Shown: in pieces, positions 34,001 through 47,225 of the stretch
How the letters are laid out: every line of letters begins with the position of its first letter
How positions within the stretch are numbered: the first letter of the stretch is position 1
The notes under the pieces: model-generated
Seen by the model: only the letters and a program-made list of their open reading frames with translations
Database searches by the model: none
Told to the model about the DNA's origin: nothing
Origin: Ptiloglossa arizonensis
Taxonomy: Eukaryota; Arthropoda; Insecta; Hymenoptera; Colletidae
Length of the DNA: 64,000 nucleotides
Assembly (NCBI RefSeq): GCF_051014685.1
Contig: NC_135054.1
Span: forward strand, 6,576,001 to 6,640,000
Direction of reading: 5' to 3'
Made by a program: the position numbers and the translations under genes

Positions 34001-36299
34001 GAATAACATGTTGAATCTATTGAAAGTGAATCAATTTTCAAAAATATCGTCTTGTGACCTCCAAAAATACTGCAATACTAACTTCTGAATCACTGAAACG
34101 ATCAATGGAAAAATTTCGCGCCTCTTGTGCTGGAGAAATAAACGTATAATTAATATAAGTAAATAAAATACTCGGAAAGGGAAGACAATATTAAACGGAT
34201 TTGGGATTGGTCGCATCTGACTTATACGTAAAGATGTTTACTTTTCAAAACAATTTTGCCAATTACTATTTCTAAACGCATTAAATATTTTGAATCCCAA
34301 TATAAGAACAAATTGTTTTTGAAAAATACAATGCTTCTCATTAGTATTTCATTCGCGCGGGAGCGAGTGCGTCCGCAAATGAGTTGAACTATTGTCACTA
34401 ATAACCTCTTGGATGCAAATAATACGACGATAAACTTTATACCGGGTATACATAAAAAAAAGTACACATTATAAAAGAATAGAAAATTGTGAATAACGTA
34501 TCAAAAGGATTCATATCGTGCCTCAAGCGATTAAAATATGTTTATCAGATGCATCAGTCTGGTACTCATTAAATATTTAATGATATACAAACGTAAATCC
34601 CATTTTTGCTGTAATTTCATAAAGCAATAACTATTTTTAATAGCGGTTAAATGTATTGTATGCCGTGACGATTTTATGCGATGTTACAGTGATATCCATG
34701 AAGATATAACATACATATATGTACATATATAAGTTTCAATACGTTTAATGCTGTTAATATCACCATTATCAACACAACCAGATAGAATATCAAATGTACT
34801 ATTTACTTCAAAACAAAGCAGGTACATTTAGGAAAACATGTTGCAACGAAAACACATTACAACCTGTTTAATACGTAAACTTATTAAATACGGATTTGTA
34901 CGTATTTACAATCCTGATAAAATATTACTCTTCTACATACATAATTAATAGGTACATAATAATGAAGCTTAAATATTAATTGTAAAAAGAAACCAATTGG
35001 TTTGATTATTTTTTTTTGTATACGCTTTATATATACAGGATGGACCACTTAACTTGTTGAACTCAATTTTGTTCGTAACTAGTAGACAAATCAGAACTTA
35101 TTTGATCGTGGATAATACGATTTCGAAGGATTTAAAAGATGATGACATTTAATTTTCTTCTGTGTAAGTTGTCATTTTTATCTAAGTTTCTAAAATTTTA
35201 TTCTACAAATTAATAATTACACGAAAGAATAAATACATATTAAAAAATATTTTCTTTTTTCCCTACCTACATAGGTATATAACGTCTTACTTTACGTTAG
35301 TGGAGTAGGGGTGTTTCGTTTTGTCCCAGTAAACATTTAACAATTACATTATAATCTGATATAAAAAATTGAGTCAATCAGTAAAATACATGGTAAGGGC
35401 TACAGAATGAAATGCTGTATTATTATGAACAATTTAAATGAGGCACAGTATATATTAAATTTCTTTTCGTTTGTAAACATTACAATGAAATTTTTAAAAT
35501 GAAAAATCCATATGTTTTTCGTACCTATGTATGTAGGATTTGCTTTATGCTTTTTGAATATGATAATTGTTAACTCGCAATACTTTCACGATATTTTCTA
35601 CATGAATCTTTTCGTTTACATACTTTTCAATATCTGCAGAAACCTTCGGAATTCTTTCTCTTGAATCTTTTTTTGAAAAAAATTGATATAAAATACAGTA
35701 TCTTTCATTTTGATCAATACAAATGTTCATCTTACTTTGTTTCAATTCATCTAAGACTCTTGTATCTGTTAAACATATTTTGCAGAGTAGTCTTATTTCT
35801 ATTTAAAATTTTTGTTATTCCACGTTGAAATTTTTGTTTCAATTCTAAAGAAAAATTATTAGGTTCCATTTTTCCATTGTTTTTTGCTTCTTTTGATGTT
35901 TACCAAACATTTTAAAAGTGAAATAATGATACTGAATGAAGTATTATAATATTTATTAAACGAGAAATACACAAATACAATTCACTACACGCATATTAGT
36001 TTAGGAAATTCCCAAACATTATATAGATATACGACTTTTAGCGTAAGCTGATTTTCATAGCTATAATTATATATGTACATACCTCAATTCCTCATTGATA
36101 TTGCCAACAAATTTCAAGCAAGAAACAGTATGGATGAAAATGTTTACATTGTAAAACTAAGCAAAAGTATCGCACTTATAAATTAGAATATGAAGGACAA
36201 TAGAAAGGCAAAGGTGGTGGACGATTTTTAGTGTCATCCACGGTAGCTACATATGTAGCGAGATCGTTGCAGATTTAAGACTTAATAATTACTCGCGAC
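31071..36299. other. AT-rich noncoding stretch
   Basis: About 5.2 kb. Open frames are short and AT-driven, and none resembles a known family. No tRNA-like or long repeated structure was recognised. Confidence 0.45.
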
Positions 36300-37682
36300 G
36301 TACAGAGGCTTCTGTGGAAGGTTGGAGGAAATAAAAATAGGTGACCTAGAACGTGTTAAAAAGCAACGAAACCGATGCCGTACAATTTCTCGTCACGCGA
36401 ACCCGTTCTCCAAAAGCGGAGAAAAGGGTGACCCTCTCAAAGGGATACGAGAAACGCGAAGAAACTGGAAAGGAGCTACTTGATGCGTGTTTGAAATACG
36501 TCCGATATCGGTGCCGAGATACTGTTACAGAGGGTTGAGGATAGTGACACGGTCCGTAGTATGTAGTGCGATGGCGCGTCCAGGGTGCGTGGTGAGGGGT
36601 CACGGGGGTGGTAACGTTCCCCGCGTTCGTAGGCCGGCTTTACTCGGAGCCAGTCGGATGCTAGACGTGACGGGAGTTGGTTCGTACCTTTCGGTTCGTC
36701 TCGGCCGTGATCGGTTTTCATCGAATACTCTTAGTTTTTACACAGTCGCACAATCGCTGCATATCGTAACCGATGCTCGAGCACACACGTTTTCGCTCCG
36801 CTGTTTCCTTTGTCGCGTAATTCAACAACGAATTGTTGAATATCGAATGTCGGACGAACACTACAAGACGCAACGCGTGGAAAGGAAAAAGATCGAGTGA
36901 CAGGTCGTTGCACTTACTGCGTTCATCGAGTGTCGCTTCGTTAAATTTCCGTGCGTGATTTGTATTTACCGACCGCGCCTCGATACCGTTACTCGTGACA
37001 GTAGTGCAGACGCTGCATCGAACCTCGTGACATCTCTGTCGCATTTGATCGTAACGATCGATCATTTACCTACCCGTCTTCTCTATCATTGGATGCTGTG
37101 ATTGTGTACAAATCTTTGAACGTTTATTGTGAACGGTTCGTTGGTTCAATGTGCGAAAAATACCTGTGATATAGCGCCACCAAACGGAATAAGTGTGATC
37201 GTGCTGCCAGAGACACACGATTGTATGAGAGGCACGTAGAACGACCTGTTGTGTTGGGAAAACAGTTCGGCAGGAAGGCACGTTCAAGTTCGAGCCTGTG
37301 GGGTTCGCTTAGCGATACAAACGTGAAACGCGAATAAAGAACGCGACTGATCGTTGGACGCCAGTTCGAGCTTACAGTTTCTCGAGCCGTTTGTGATTCG
37401 AACGTCGGTTGGGTGGTCTAGTAGCTGCGCCTCGAACGAGGGGAGCGATTCCACGAAAATTCCAGCTATAATGCTTACTAGCGAAGCAATGAAACATCGT
37501 GCGATCAGCTGACTAGCCGAACTCTTTAGCGGCCGTGGTTACTCAGCCGGTAACAATAAACGGTTCAGGATCAGCAAGAATTCTCAGCAACGACAAGAGC
37601 GATTGCCTACCTGTTCGGTTATGACGTTCGGCACGCCGTTTCACACTGAGAAGTCGCAGTTTTCCAGCGATAACTGTACCCG
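36300..37682 (+). promoter_or_regulatory. CpG-rich island, candidate promoter and 5' exon
   Basis: The most GC- and CpG-rich segment in the window, with sharp edges to AT-rich DNA on both sides. Overlapping frames on both strands (up to 137 codons at 36487-36900) look like by-products of low stop density; none resembles a known protein. At 37683 a strong splice-donor sequence follows (CCG|GTACGT), after which AT-rich intron-like DNA starts. This is the expected picture of a promoter and 5' untranslated exon of an insect gene running right. A short upstream frame (37471, MLTSEAMKHRAIS) would precede any main start. Confidence 0.45.
37621..37682 (+). CDS. Possible first coding exon, 20 codons plus two bases
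   Basis: ATG at 37621 (G at -3) opens a frame reading MTFGTPFHTEKSQFSSDNCT and reaches the GTACGT donor with no stop. I do not recognise the peptide. If this is coding, the exon ends in phase 2 and the rest of the protein lies downstream, past an intron of unknown length. It may equally be untranslated leader. Support is the donor site, the CpG island and the start context only. Confidence 0.25.
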
Positions 37683-38060
37683 GTACGTTTCCCTCTTTGT
37701 TTTGTATCTTGTGGTGTTTTATCTAGTATCGTAAACTGGTTCTATTCGGAACTGAATTGAAATGTTTTTCGCGAGTAATATACAACGCGGTGAATTGATA
37801 AGAATATTCTGAATGAAACTCTAGAAATTACTTTTTTTGAGAGATTTGTAATCTCTTGTGCATCGAATGTAATGAAAAAGGAAACAGAACAGTCGGTAAT
37901 AAGAGGAATACAACCATTTTTTCCTACTAAAATACAAATGATGAAAAAGTATTGTATTTGAATCACAAACTTGTTTAGGAGCTACTGTAAACATCGAACA
38001 ATTATTATTTAAAATACATCTTAAAATTGAGAATTTCATTCATTACCGATTTGTTTTAGC
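37683..38060. other. AT-rich stretch, intron-like
   Basis: Composition drops abruptly to AT-rich after the donor at 37683. Nothing else was recognised. Confidence 0.35.
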
Positions 38061-38108
38061 AGGTATTATTTGCGTCTGAGATGAATATCCCTGGGTTACC
38101 CATGCTGA

Positions 38109-38238
38109 CCACTAATTCTTTCCGTTTGAGGAGAAAGTCACCACCATAGGCGCCAATCAAGATGTCTACCGGAAGGAAAGGGTTCTTGGTTGGTGCCACA
38201 GGCTAGTGACTTTCTCCTCATACGGAAAGAATTAATGG
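38109..38238. repeat. Long foldback (inverted repeat), about 55-bp stem
   Basis: Left arm 38109-38162 (CCACTAATTCTTTCCGTTTG onward) pairs with right arm 38184-38238 across a 21-base loop. The outer 33 bases differ at two positions; the inner part has more differences. Both arms encode similar peptides when read outward from the loop (GDFLLKRKELVV and DFLLIRKELMDL), and a third relative sits at 22.53-22.64 kb. It may be a head-to-head pair of a short repeat or a small foldback element. The stem is longer than a usual insect microRNA precursor. Confidence 0.85.
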
Positions 38239-41200
38239 ATCTCAATAGTGAAGTAGGGGTATTTATTTTAGGTGTCAACGGTATCGCCGTTAAAGAATTA
38301 TTATTGCAAAACGCAACATATCCAAGTATTCTTGAATTTTTGTTGAAAATTTATAAATTTTTTATAAAAAGGACTCTAAAAAATCATACTGTTTGATATT
38401 ATTGACAAAACTTGTTAAAAAATTTAATTATAATAAAGTTGTTATTAAATAACGCAGTTCTTTATAAGAATGGTCTTTAATACTTTACGAATTTCAAATA
38501 CAATTGCAAAAATCGTGCTAATAATCAGCAATGATAGCGTCAATAAGTGATGATTCCCATTAAGTATGATACTATTTTGTGTTCTGTATTTTCGTCCACC
38601 GAAAATTTAAAAAGTATTTGTTATTATTATCTAACACATTTCATATTTTGATTTTGCACACTAGGCCATAAATTTGTCAGAATACACATTCATTCGTATT
38701 TATTATTTAAGTTTCACCTGTATTTTTAATTATCGATTTAATATTTTTATTTTTCGCCATTTATTTCACTTCAGTAATATCATTATGAACCACTGTTTAC
38801 ATGCACGAATAAATTTCGTAAGAAATAACGTTCTAACTTTGGTAAACATTTTTATACATATTGCAAAAAAAGGAGAGATTATCTTGACATTTGTCATTTC
38901 TTTCTTTCTATATGTAACGATATGAAAAATTTTCGAGGAATGATGATCACATTAATAATCATACTCGCAGGAATGTGTATGTCGAAACTGCCAATAGATA
39001 AGCATAATGCATGCAGTTGTCTCATTATACTTACTTTTCTGAAAAGTAAAAAGCTTCACGTTTGCTTCGAATCGTTATACATAAAGTTTACTTTCTCGAA
39101 AAAATGTACGAGTCGTTATTTTTTATTTAGCTGACAACTATTGATCAATGTTGCAAACGAATCGGTAAACCAAGTTCAATAGTTTAATCACACTAATAGT
39201 TCAATCACAAGATTGGTCATATCTTCGAGAATTTTGAAATACTTTGATAAAGAACAGAACATTTTTATTAAAAGCATTTTTGTATGTGTAGATCTTGAAT
39301 AACTTTGTCGGTGATTTAGAATATTACGAATTTAATATATTGTTTACATCTAAAAGCGTTAAAAACAAGTTCAGGACTTGGAGAGCGTATAGTATGAAAT
39401 TAACAATAAAAAGAAAATATTTAGTACACATACGTTGAAAAGTTAACTGACAATTGTCAGTTTTGGTAATGTAAGTGACGTGTCTTATTTTTTTTGTTAA
39501 TTCCATGCACTGTGGAAGGAAACGATTATTATCTTGTTACGTTTTCGAATGTCTGCAGTTATTTGAAAAGTATCTCATTTTGTACTTTTCCCTCGAGCGT
39601 TCTAATCCTTTCTATTTCCGCGTGTTATCCCCATTTTTGTGTCACAGGATTACATACTACTTAAAGTTCGGGATTTTGTCCAAATCATCTGAAAGACGTT
39701 TCACCCATCAATAGCAAGAAAATATTGATTCTTACGATATTATAAAATTATAATACAATAATTATTAATTGTAATATTAATCAAATGCAATTATTATATT
39801 AATTACATGCATATACTTTATAATATTCTAATATTATTCTCTTTTTTTTACCGAAGAAACATACAAGTCAGTGGTATAATTATGTTCGTTGTTACAATAG
39901 AGATTTTTAAGATTAAATTTTTGTACAAATGTCTCTTCCGTTTTCTATCACCTTCAAAAAATGACTCTTGGATTTACCTGTGGTCGGCGTTGCTAAATTC
40001 AATGAAATTATTATTTATGGCTTCTAAACAAAAATATTTTGGTGTCTGTAAATATTTTTATTTTTAATATTATTCAGAATGTGCAAAGATGCACATTTCG
40101 ACTTATGCGGTGTTTGTTATAACAAACAAAGTAACAGCTTAAAAAATGTTTTTTTTTTCGAATTAGGCAACGTTTTCTCCAGTTAAATGTTACCTTTGTC
40201 TATAATGTATACTCGATATAGTATGTGCGGTTTACTGCAGCGAATATGTTAGTCAGTTTCTTCGAAAAATGTCTTAGTAATTCAAATTTTCTTGAACATA
40301 TTCCTTTTATTTCCGCAGTTTCAATTCTTTTTACATTTTACCTGTTGTACTGTGAATGATTCATGGTACTCTGTGAATGATTATAAGGAATGAAAGTCCA
40401 GTGGGTTTAACTCCAGGACGTTTTATAACTTCATAACGAATGATTTTTACACTTCGTGTTCTTTCATTTACAGTGACGAGTACCGCATACAATTAAAGTT
40501 TGATAATCACATTCTCGCACAGCCTATATATTCGAACATGAAAGTAAAGAATAGATATTATTATGAACTAAGATAAGAATTAAGAATTATGAGCACTCAA
40601 ATAATAAATTAATGCAGATAGGTAAATGCACAACCAAAGTAGTATCCAGTGTAATAATTTAAGATGGATTTTGTTACAGGAAAAAGTTACACACAAGCTT
40701 ACAAATATGTAGATACATTCGAATAATTAAATATAAATATTTTGTTGTATTTGATGAAGTTTTGAATGAAATAAAGCGAAGTATTTTCTCATTCTTCGCG
40801 TAATTTTAATTTTAATTATTCTATATTTGTAAAATTAGGATTTAAGGATGTTGATTTCTATTCTACCCAGACATGTTCGATTGGGTAATTAGGGAGGGGT
40901 TTTTAATAATTTTGGTACATCAGACAGTAACAATTTTTTCGCTAAATACAATACATATTTCGGACCATTGATGAAAGTAGTATACACGCGGTATTTATAA
41001 CTTTTCTATCGATTGTTTAATTTTTTTTTGTAAAATATTTCAATATTTCATTTTGTACATTGTACATTGTACATTGTTCATTGTTCATTGTTCATTGTTC
41101 ATGTATCTGCATAACATCATCGAGCCTCCGTATTTTATTGTGGGACACGTGTTGCGAACATGATGTTCTGTATTGGGCTTTGTCCATGCAGTTTGTTTTC

Positions 41201-44200
41201 TTTTATCGAAAAATGAAAATTTTTCTACAAATTTTACTCGTAATTTACATATCTTTTAGTAAATTGTAAACTTTTTTCTCTATCGATTTGAGGTACAAGA
41301 TTTTTTTACTCGCCACTCTATCGTGATACCATTCTTCACGTATTCTTTGAAATATAACTACCGATGTGTTTTCTAATTCGTGTAAATACTTATATATATT
41401 TACTGTGGTGAAAAATGTGTCTATCCACCTTCAGAAGATTGGATATAGTGCATTATCTGTGAAGAATGGTGCTACTAGAATTGTGATGTTAGAGGCGGTA
41501 AAAAGAGACAATACATTTGCTATCTATGTGCCAAGTGGTACCAGTTGACCTCATTATCGTTAAATTATATTTTCTTAAGTCGATTTCAAAGATTTTATTA
41601 CGAAAATTGTTACTTTTTCAGACATCTTCGGATCATCCACTTCGCTTTAAAATTTAAGGCGAATCGGATATTTCTTGATCTTTCGTTTCGTATTTGCAGA
41701 GAAAAGATTCGTAAATTATTTATAATAAAAAAAATTAGATATTTAATATTTTGACCAATTTTTTTACCATCGAACGGAAAGTGTTCCGATTCACCATAGC
41801 CTATCTTAATTGTAGAAGTTTAATTTCAAAATAAACTGTGCTCAAAGAAACGAAATTTTTTACATTCTAAATTGCTAGAGAAAATTTCTTTCCTTCCGTG
41901 AAACGCTGAGGTAACTTGGAAAGCAATTAAAAGTTAAAGATCTGTGACGTTAGTTTAACGTACCCTTCCACTCGCGCGTATGCGCAGCTAATTTGGCATT
42001 GGATAGCTATATATGAACATCATGCGATGCTACGTATGTGTAATTTTTATCAATATTCATTCACGTACGCCATCAACGAATCTCCGTGACAGAGTACCGT
42101 GTACTTTTATAGACTCGAGAGTAAGGAGAGCATTATTAAAGAGGTATGCGAGCAACAAGGAAATTATCTGGAAACGATACAGCAAAGCTCTGATGAAGTC
42201 TTATCACCACTTTGTCTTGCTACGCATTTAGAATTTCAATGACACTGCAGGTCATGCGAAAATTCTAATACACATTAATTTAAAACATAGACAAAATTAA
42301 AGTAAATCTTAAAGAAGCATTCTCGCACTTCCAGTCACTTTAACGCGTCTTTTAACATTTAAGTTCTATTAATTGTTTTTAGTTATTTATCAAATTTAAT
42401 AAAAGTAGAATATTCCAAAAGGATGGGCAAAGACTGTGTCGCGACAAGTTATGCTGTAGCGTTAGGGGAGTATTTAAAGGGCTCGGTGCATTTTTCCAAA
42501 AGAGGATATGCAGAGACATACAGAGAACGATACATACGATTCTTATTTATCCAATGGAAAAACTTGTTGAGACGTTGGATGGATGATACAAACAATACGA
42601 AAATAGAAACAGTCGAATATAAATTTCTAGAATCCAGGTATACGGATGAGGAAATTTGAGAGGAAAACGTAAACGAAAGAAAGCATTTACAAGAAAAAGT
42701 ATTTTGTTATTAATTTCCAAGCATTTAGGAGTATGTATAGTAACGTGTTTTAGTGTTTGAATTAAGGATTTTGTCACTCGTTTTCCTCTGGGTATCACAA
42801 TTATGTCACGTGAAAGGGGTATATTTATTTTTAAATTAACATTCACGCATTACACTATCAATGTTTCGTTATAATTGCTATTAATCTTAGATATCTCACT
42901 ACGAAATCGTTCATTGTAATATTTTCAGCTACTCGTCCCTTAAAATTTAGAAAAGGGTTTAACTGTGAATATTCTTCTTTCTAATTGAGCGAATCATTTA
43001 AATAGAGAAACGAAAAAGAGTTATGTATTCGTAAAAAGTTGGGGAACAATAAAAATATAATTCTTATTAATATATTGCGTGTCAATGATGAAATAACAGT
43101 TGTACGAGTTAAATTCGGCTAATCGATAACGCAGATATCTATTTGGAGAGATGTACTGGTCAGTGAACTAGAAAAATGTAACGACAGTGCGGTAGTGGAA
43201 GTGGAGAGACAAGGTCGCGACAGGGTATATTGCTATGACCTTATTATTCTCGACATGCTGCTACTCGTACAACGGGATCTAAACGAGTGAAGAGAGTAGC
43301 AGGCATCCATTCCGGTTACAATTGACTTTCTTCCTTTGTTCGATTGATTATATGTGTAAACATCTGTTTTTTCACTTAACGCTTACTTTCTTCTATGTTC
43401 ATACAAATGTACTCTTATAGATTTTTTTTCAATTATTTTGCTATTTGTTAAGTTCTGCTTAAGTATTTGTTTTTTTTGAGTGTTTGTTAATATTCATATA
43501 ATGTAAAATTATTACAATGCAATTATATCATAATAATAGTACGATGAATAAGATTTTCTGAATAATGAAATCTGAATTTTCATCTGTGAAAGATTTGTGT
43601 AATTTTTAAACAGTGTTCCAACTTCACGTTTCGTGTTATTAATGAGTAGCTCAATTATAAAGCATAATGAAGAAAAATGTATTTCATTCTTTCATACAAG
43701 GTGGAAAATATGGGCGATTATTTGTAATTTTATTTAAGAATCTGAAATTGAAGAATATATTTTTGATACATGTTTCTAACATACTAGTAAGATTGTTAAG
43801 TTAGGCTAAAGAAATGAAACAATAATTAAAATAAAAAAAAGAGATTTATTTCTCGTCAGTTGAGCAATTTCAGTTAACAAATGAATGAAACAAACTGGCG
43901 TTTCGAAGTACCGAACCATGTTTATTATAAATTTCATTTTATCATTCTGTCGCATATTTTATGTTAAGTTGTGACGATACGAAACAATATTTCAGGAGTA
44001 ATTAAAATTGTTTTAAAGCATAAATATGTTGCAATAAAAATTTCACCGATATTTTTGTTACATATCTTTTTACAGATTATTGCAACAGCTTGACTTTACT
44101 ATACATTCTGTTATGCCAATAATATGTCACTAAAATGATGTATAATAGAATATAAATCATGAATCACCGATTTTTCATAATAAATGGATAAAATAATGTC

Positions 44201-45386
44201 GCCCTTGGCGATACATCGTTTAAAATGACCAATAACAGAGTTATGATACTGTTCCAATGATTTCTGGGATAATAGTAGCGCTCGATATTATTTAGGTATG
44301 CAATGCTAGAATTGTATTAATACCAAGTACAACAATGCTCGTAAGAGTTTTAAAAATTTGATATCGAAAACAAAAATTTGTTGCAACATACATCAGCCTT
44401 TAAAACCGTTCAAATGAGATATGAAATATATTTTCGTATTGTTATAACTAAGAGAGATAATTAAGAGGTTTGTTTCGTGTTTAAATTCTGTATATATTTT
44501 TCATGTTTCTCAAATTCTTAGTATTTACATTATTCAATCGACAAATGTTATTCCTTTGAACCATGAACAAATTCGACAAAATGTGTTGTTTCGAGAATAA
44601 TAAAAGAAACGAGATTTACGTTTGGAAATATATTTTTACAAACAGTTCTATATTTTCTTGTTTTACGAAAACAAGAAAAACTAAAAAAGAAAAAAGGAAA
44701 CTATTTATGTAAAAAAATCGTACACAAATCGTGTATAAATTTTGTACATGGGAAATTTTCTTATTCTTGCCAGGAATTTCTAACCATTGTTCAAATTTGA
44801 CTAAATGTATTACCAATTCAAACGATACTTCAAAATTTGATTTCGAATAATCATCTTCTTATAAAATCACTAATGTGTTATGAACGTATCCTTCTATTCG
44901 ATTTCTCAGTGAAATTTAAAATATCAGTTTAGTTTTTCTACATTTATCAAAACTTATTTCATACACGGGGTAAATTTTCGGTAATCGTCACCTATCTTCG
45001 ATTACGTTGTTTGTTTCGTATTTTTATCAAAAATAGTGTGTATTCACATACGCGTACAGTTATTTTCTTAATGTTTGTTATTATTTTCACCACGCTTTTC
45101 ATGCACTTGCAGTTTCTTTACGTACAACGAAGCATCGTATAATGTTCCGCTCGGTTTCATTCTTTTAAACGACAAGGAAAAGGTCGCACATCCATTGCCG
45201 CATTAGGCCCTGGTTATGGTCATTGCGCCAATTCAGTTCGACATCCGTCCACGTCATTCGTTCGCGTGTGGACAGGCACTTCGTTTCGTTGCTAAATGCC
45301 AGTGTTGAATGACGCTTTGACCATACAGGCCGAATTCAGGAGTCGACGTTGACGAGGATCGTGGATTTTCTTTTCTACTCAGTGAG
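38239..45386. other. AT-rich noncoding stretch
   Basis: About 7 kb with no recognised gene. A 7-bp tandem array lies at 41053-41103 and is listed separately. A 78-codon frame at 42423-42659 and a 72-codon frame at 42013-42231 have somewhat mixed codon use but no recognisable motif. A GC-richer patch at 45120-45370 may be regulatory. Confidence 0.4.
41053..41103 (+). repeat. Heptamer tandem repeat
   Basis: Seven copies of a 7-base unit: three of the TTGTACA form followed by four of the TTGTTCA form, so one substitution has spread through the second half of the array. Confidence 0.95.
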
Positions 45387-45475
45387 TCCAAATACGACCT
45401 CATTTGGAGTATTTATAATTGTAGTCATTCCAATTGTTTCTGAAAAGCTTTAGGTCAAATACGGTCGTGTTTGGA
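45387..45475. repeat. Short foldback
   Basis: TCCAAATACGACCTCATTTG at 45387 is matched in inverted orientation by AGGTCAAATACGGTCGTGTT ending at 45475, with about four mismatches in 24 bases. The left arm is itself partly palindromic. This may be a tiny MITE or a chance structure. Confidence 0.6.
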
Positions 45476-47223
45476 TGTACTTTTATCGGAAAAGTCTCGC
45501 CGATCTACCGATAGTGTCCTTATGAATCTACAATGACAAATATGAAAAATTGTATTTTGATGGTATTTCGTAATGGAATCATTCATCGCTTCACAGAGTA
45601 CATTTGCGCTCGTTCATTTGTACGACGTTGTACATTAAGAAGCTGATATTTTACACATTCGTGAAATTGTTGCCAATTCAGGAGCTACTCGTATTTCTTT
45701 GCAGCACGAACGTATTGATTTAATTAAAATCATTTGTGTTTTAAAACATTTTTAAACGCGAGGTATCGCGAACCGTGAAAAACGAATGATCAAATTATCA
45801 AATAACATAGATTGTGAAACATAATCCTTATTATTAAATGCACGTGGAACCATTCAGAAACATAAAATTTCTCTCAATCGGTTTAATATTATTTTTATCT
45901 TTTTAATAAGCTGTGAAATTTTGTTGATGTAGGCGAATTACGTTTTGTACAGTTGTTTCGTAAATAAGGGAGAGAGCGGCGCTAGCATGATGCGTTAGAA
46001 GATGACGGTGCATTAGAATATTGTACGGTTGGTGCAACGCTAGCAATTTTCTGTTTTGTGACCGTTCCATCCATGAACACGTCGTCAGAAAGGATGAAGA
46101 ATGAGATAATGGCAATCTCGTCTCACCGAACCGTCATTTTCTCATTATCAGTCATTATTTCATTTTCGGCGTTTTTACCTTATGCCACTAGGTGATCATT
46201 TCACGAATGAATGTACAAGGTAATTCTATACCGATGAAAATTTTATGCATACATTCTACAATCGATAACTTCGATATATATATCCTCTTAAAAATTTTTT
46301 ACCATTATATAAATGACGTGTATTGTAAAAATTTTTAAGCGAACAAAATTGGCCCTTCGTTTGAAAAAAATTCAGTAATCACACACGTACGATGTATCCA
46401 CGTAAAGGCTTAAATAAGGCTTGCTGTAACTCTGTTTTATAATGTATTTTGTGTTTTTTATTTTACAAAAGACTTCAATTTACGAAAGCTTTAGTGTTAT
46501 GAATATTGAATAATAAATAAGGATGGAATAAAAATATTGCAAGTGCATTATCAGTAAAATGTTACAGAATATTTCAATTTTCGTAAACAGTACTATTTTC
46601 CAGAGCACGTGCTACGAGTATATCCTGGGTAAAAATATTTGTTATCATTACGTTACATAAAATCAAATTCACGAGGTCAATCACGCAATGACTGATGACG
46701 TATGACCTATGACTGATGAGCGAGAATCGCAATCAGGCAAGGAGAACTTTTTATTAACAGTTTTTATATAAAAGAAATGCTCACTTTTATTTTCTAATAC
46801 AGTCTAATACAAGTAATACAATTTTCAATTGTTACGCGGAAGTCTTCGATAAACATTTTGTAAACTTGTATACTACTGAAAGTGTTTTAATAAATATAGT
46901 AAATGTTATAAAGTCATGAATAAGAACTTGTGGATATAATAAGAAAAAGTGCTAAGGATGACGGAATTATAATTGATCATGACTGAAAAAAATTTCGTAG
47001 AGTTTAAAAACTATAAAACTTTAGACTTAATTTGTTTTCTATGTCGTTTACCGTTTTGGACACGATAATGCAAACGTTCGAAATTCTTTCGAGGAATTGT
47101 TTTTACCTCATGGACACATTTTGTAAAATTTTTAATGTTTTGAGATTTTTGAGTCGTTTAACCTTTCTTGTGAAAAGAATTAAAATCGAATTCAACATGT
47201 TTTACGTAATATAGTAGAGTGTA
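45476..47223. other. AT-rich noncoding stretch
   Basis: No recognised gene. Short direct repeats of ATGACTGATGA-like words occur at 46688-46725. Confidence 0.45.
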
Positions 47224-47225
47224 TA

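Noticed and set aside
36476..37065. Several overlapping frames of 60-137 codons on both strands in the CpG island
   Set aside because: High CpG content lowers stop density on both strands, and none of the peptides resembles a protein family.
38109..38238. Foldback as a microRNA precursor
   Set aside because: The stem is longer than typical insect precursors and the arms have related copies elsewhere with coding-like similarity, which fits a repeat better.
45903..46115. 70-codon minus-strand frame (MPLSHSSSFLTTCSWMERSQ)
   Set aside because: Mixed codon use but no recognisable family, start context or neighbouring signal.
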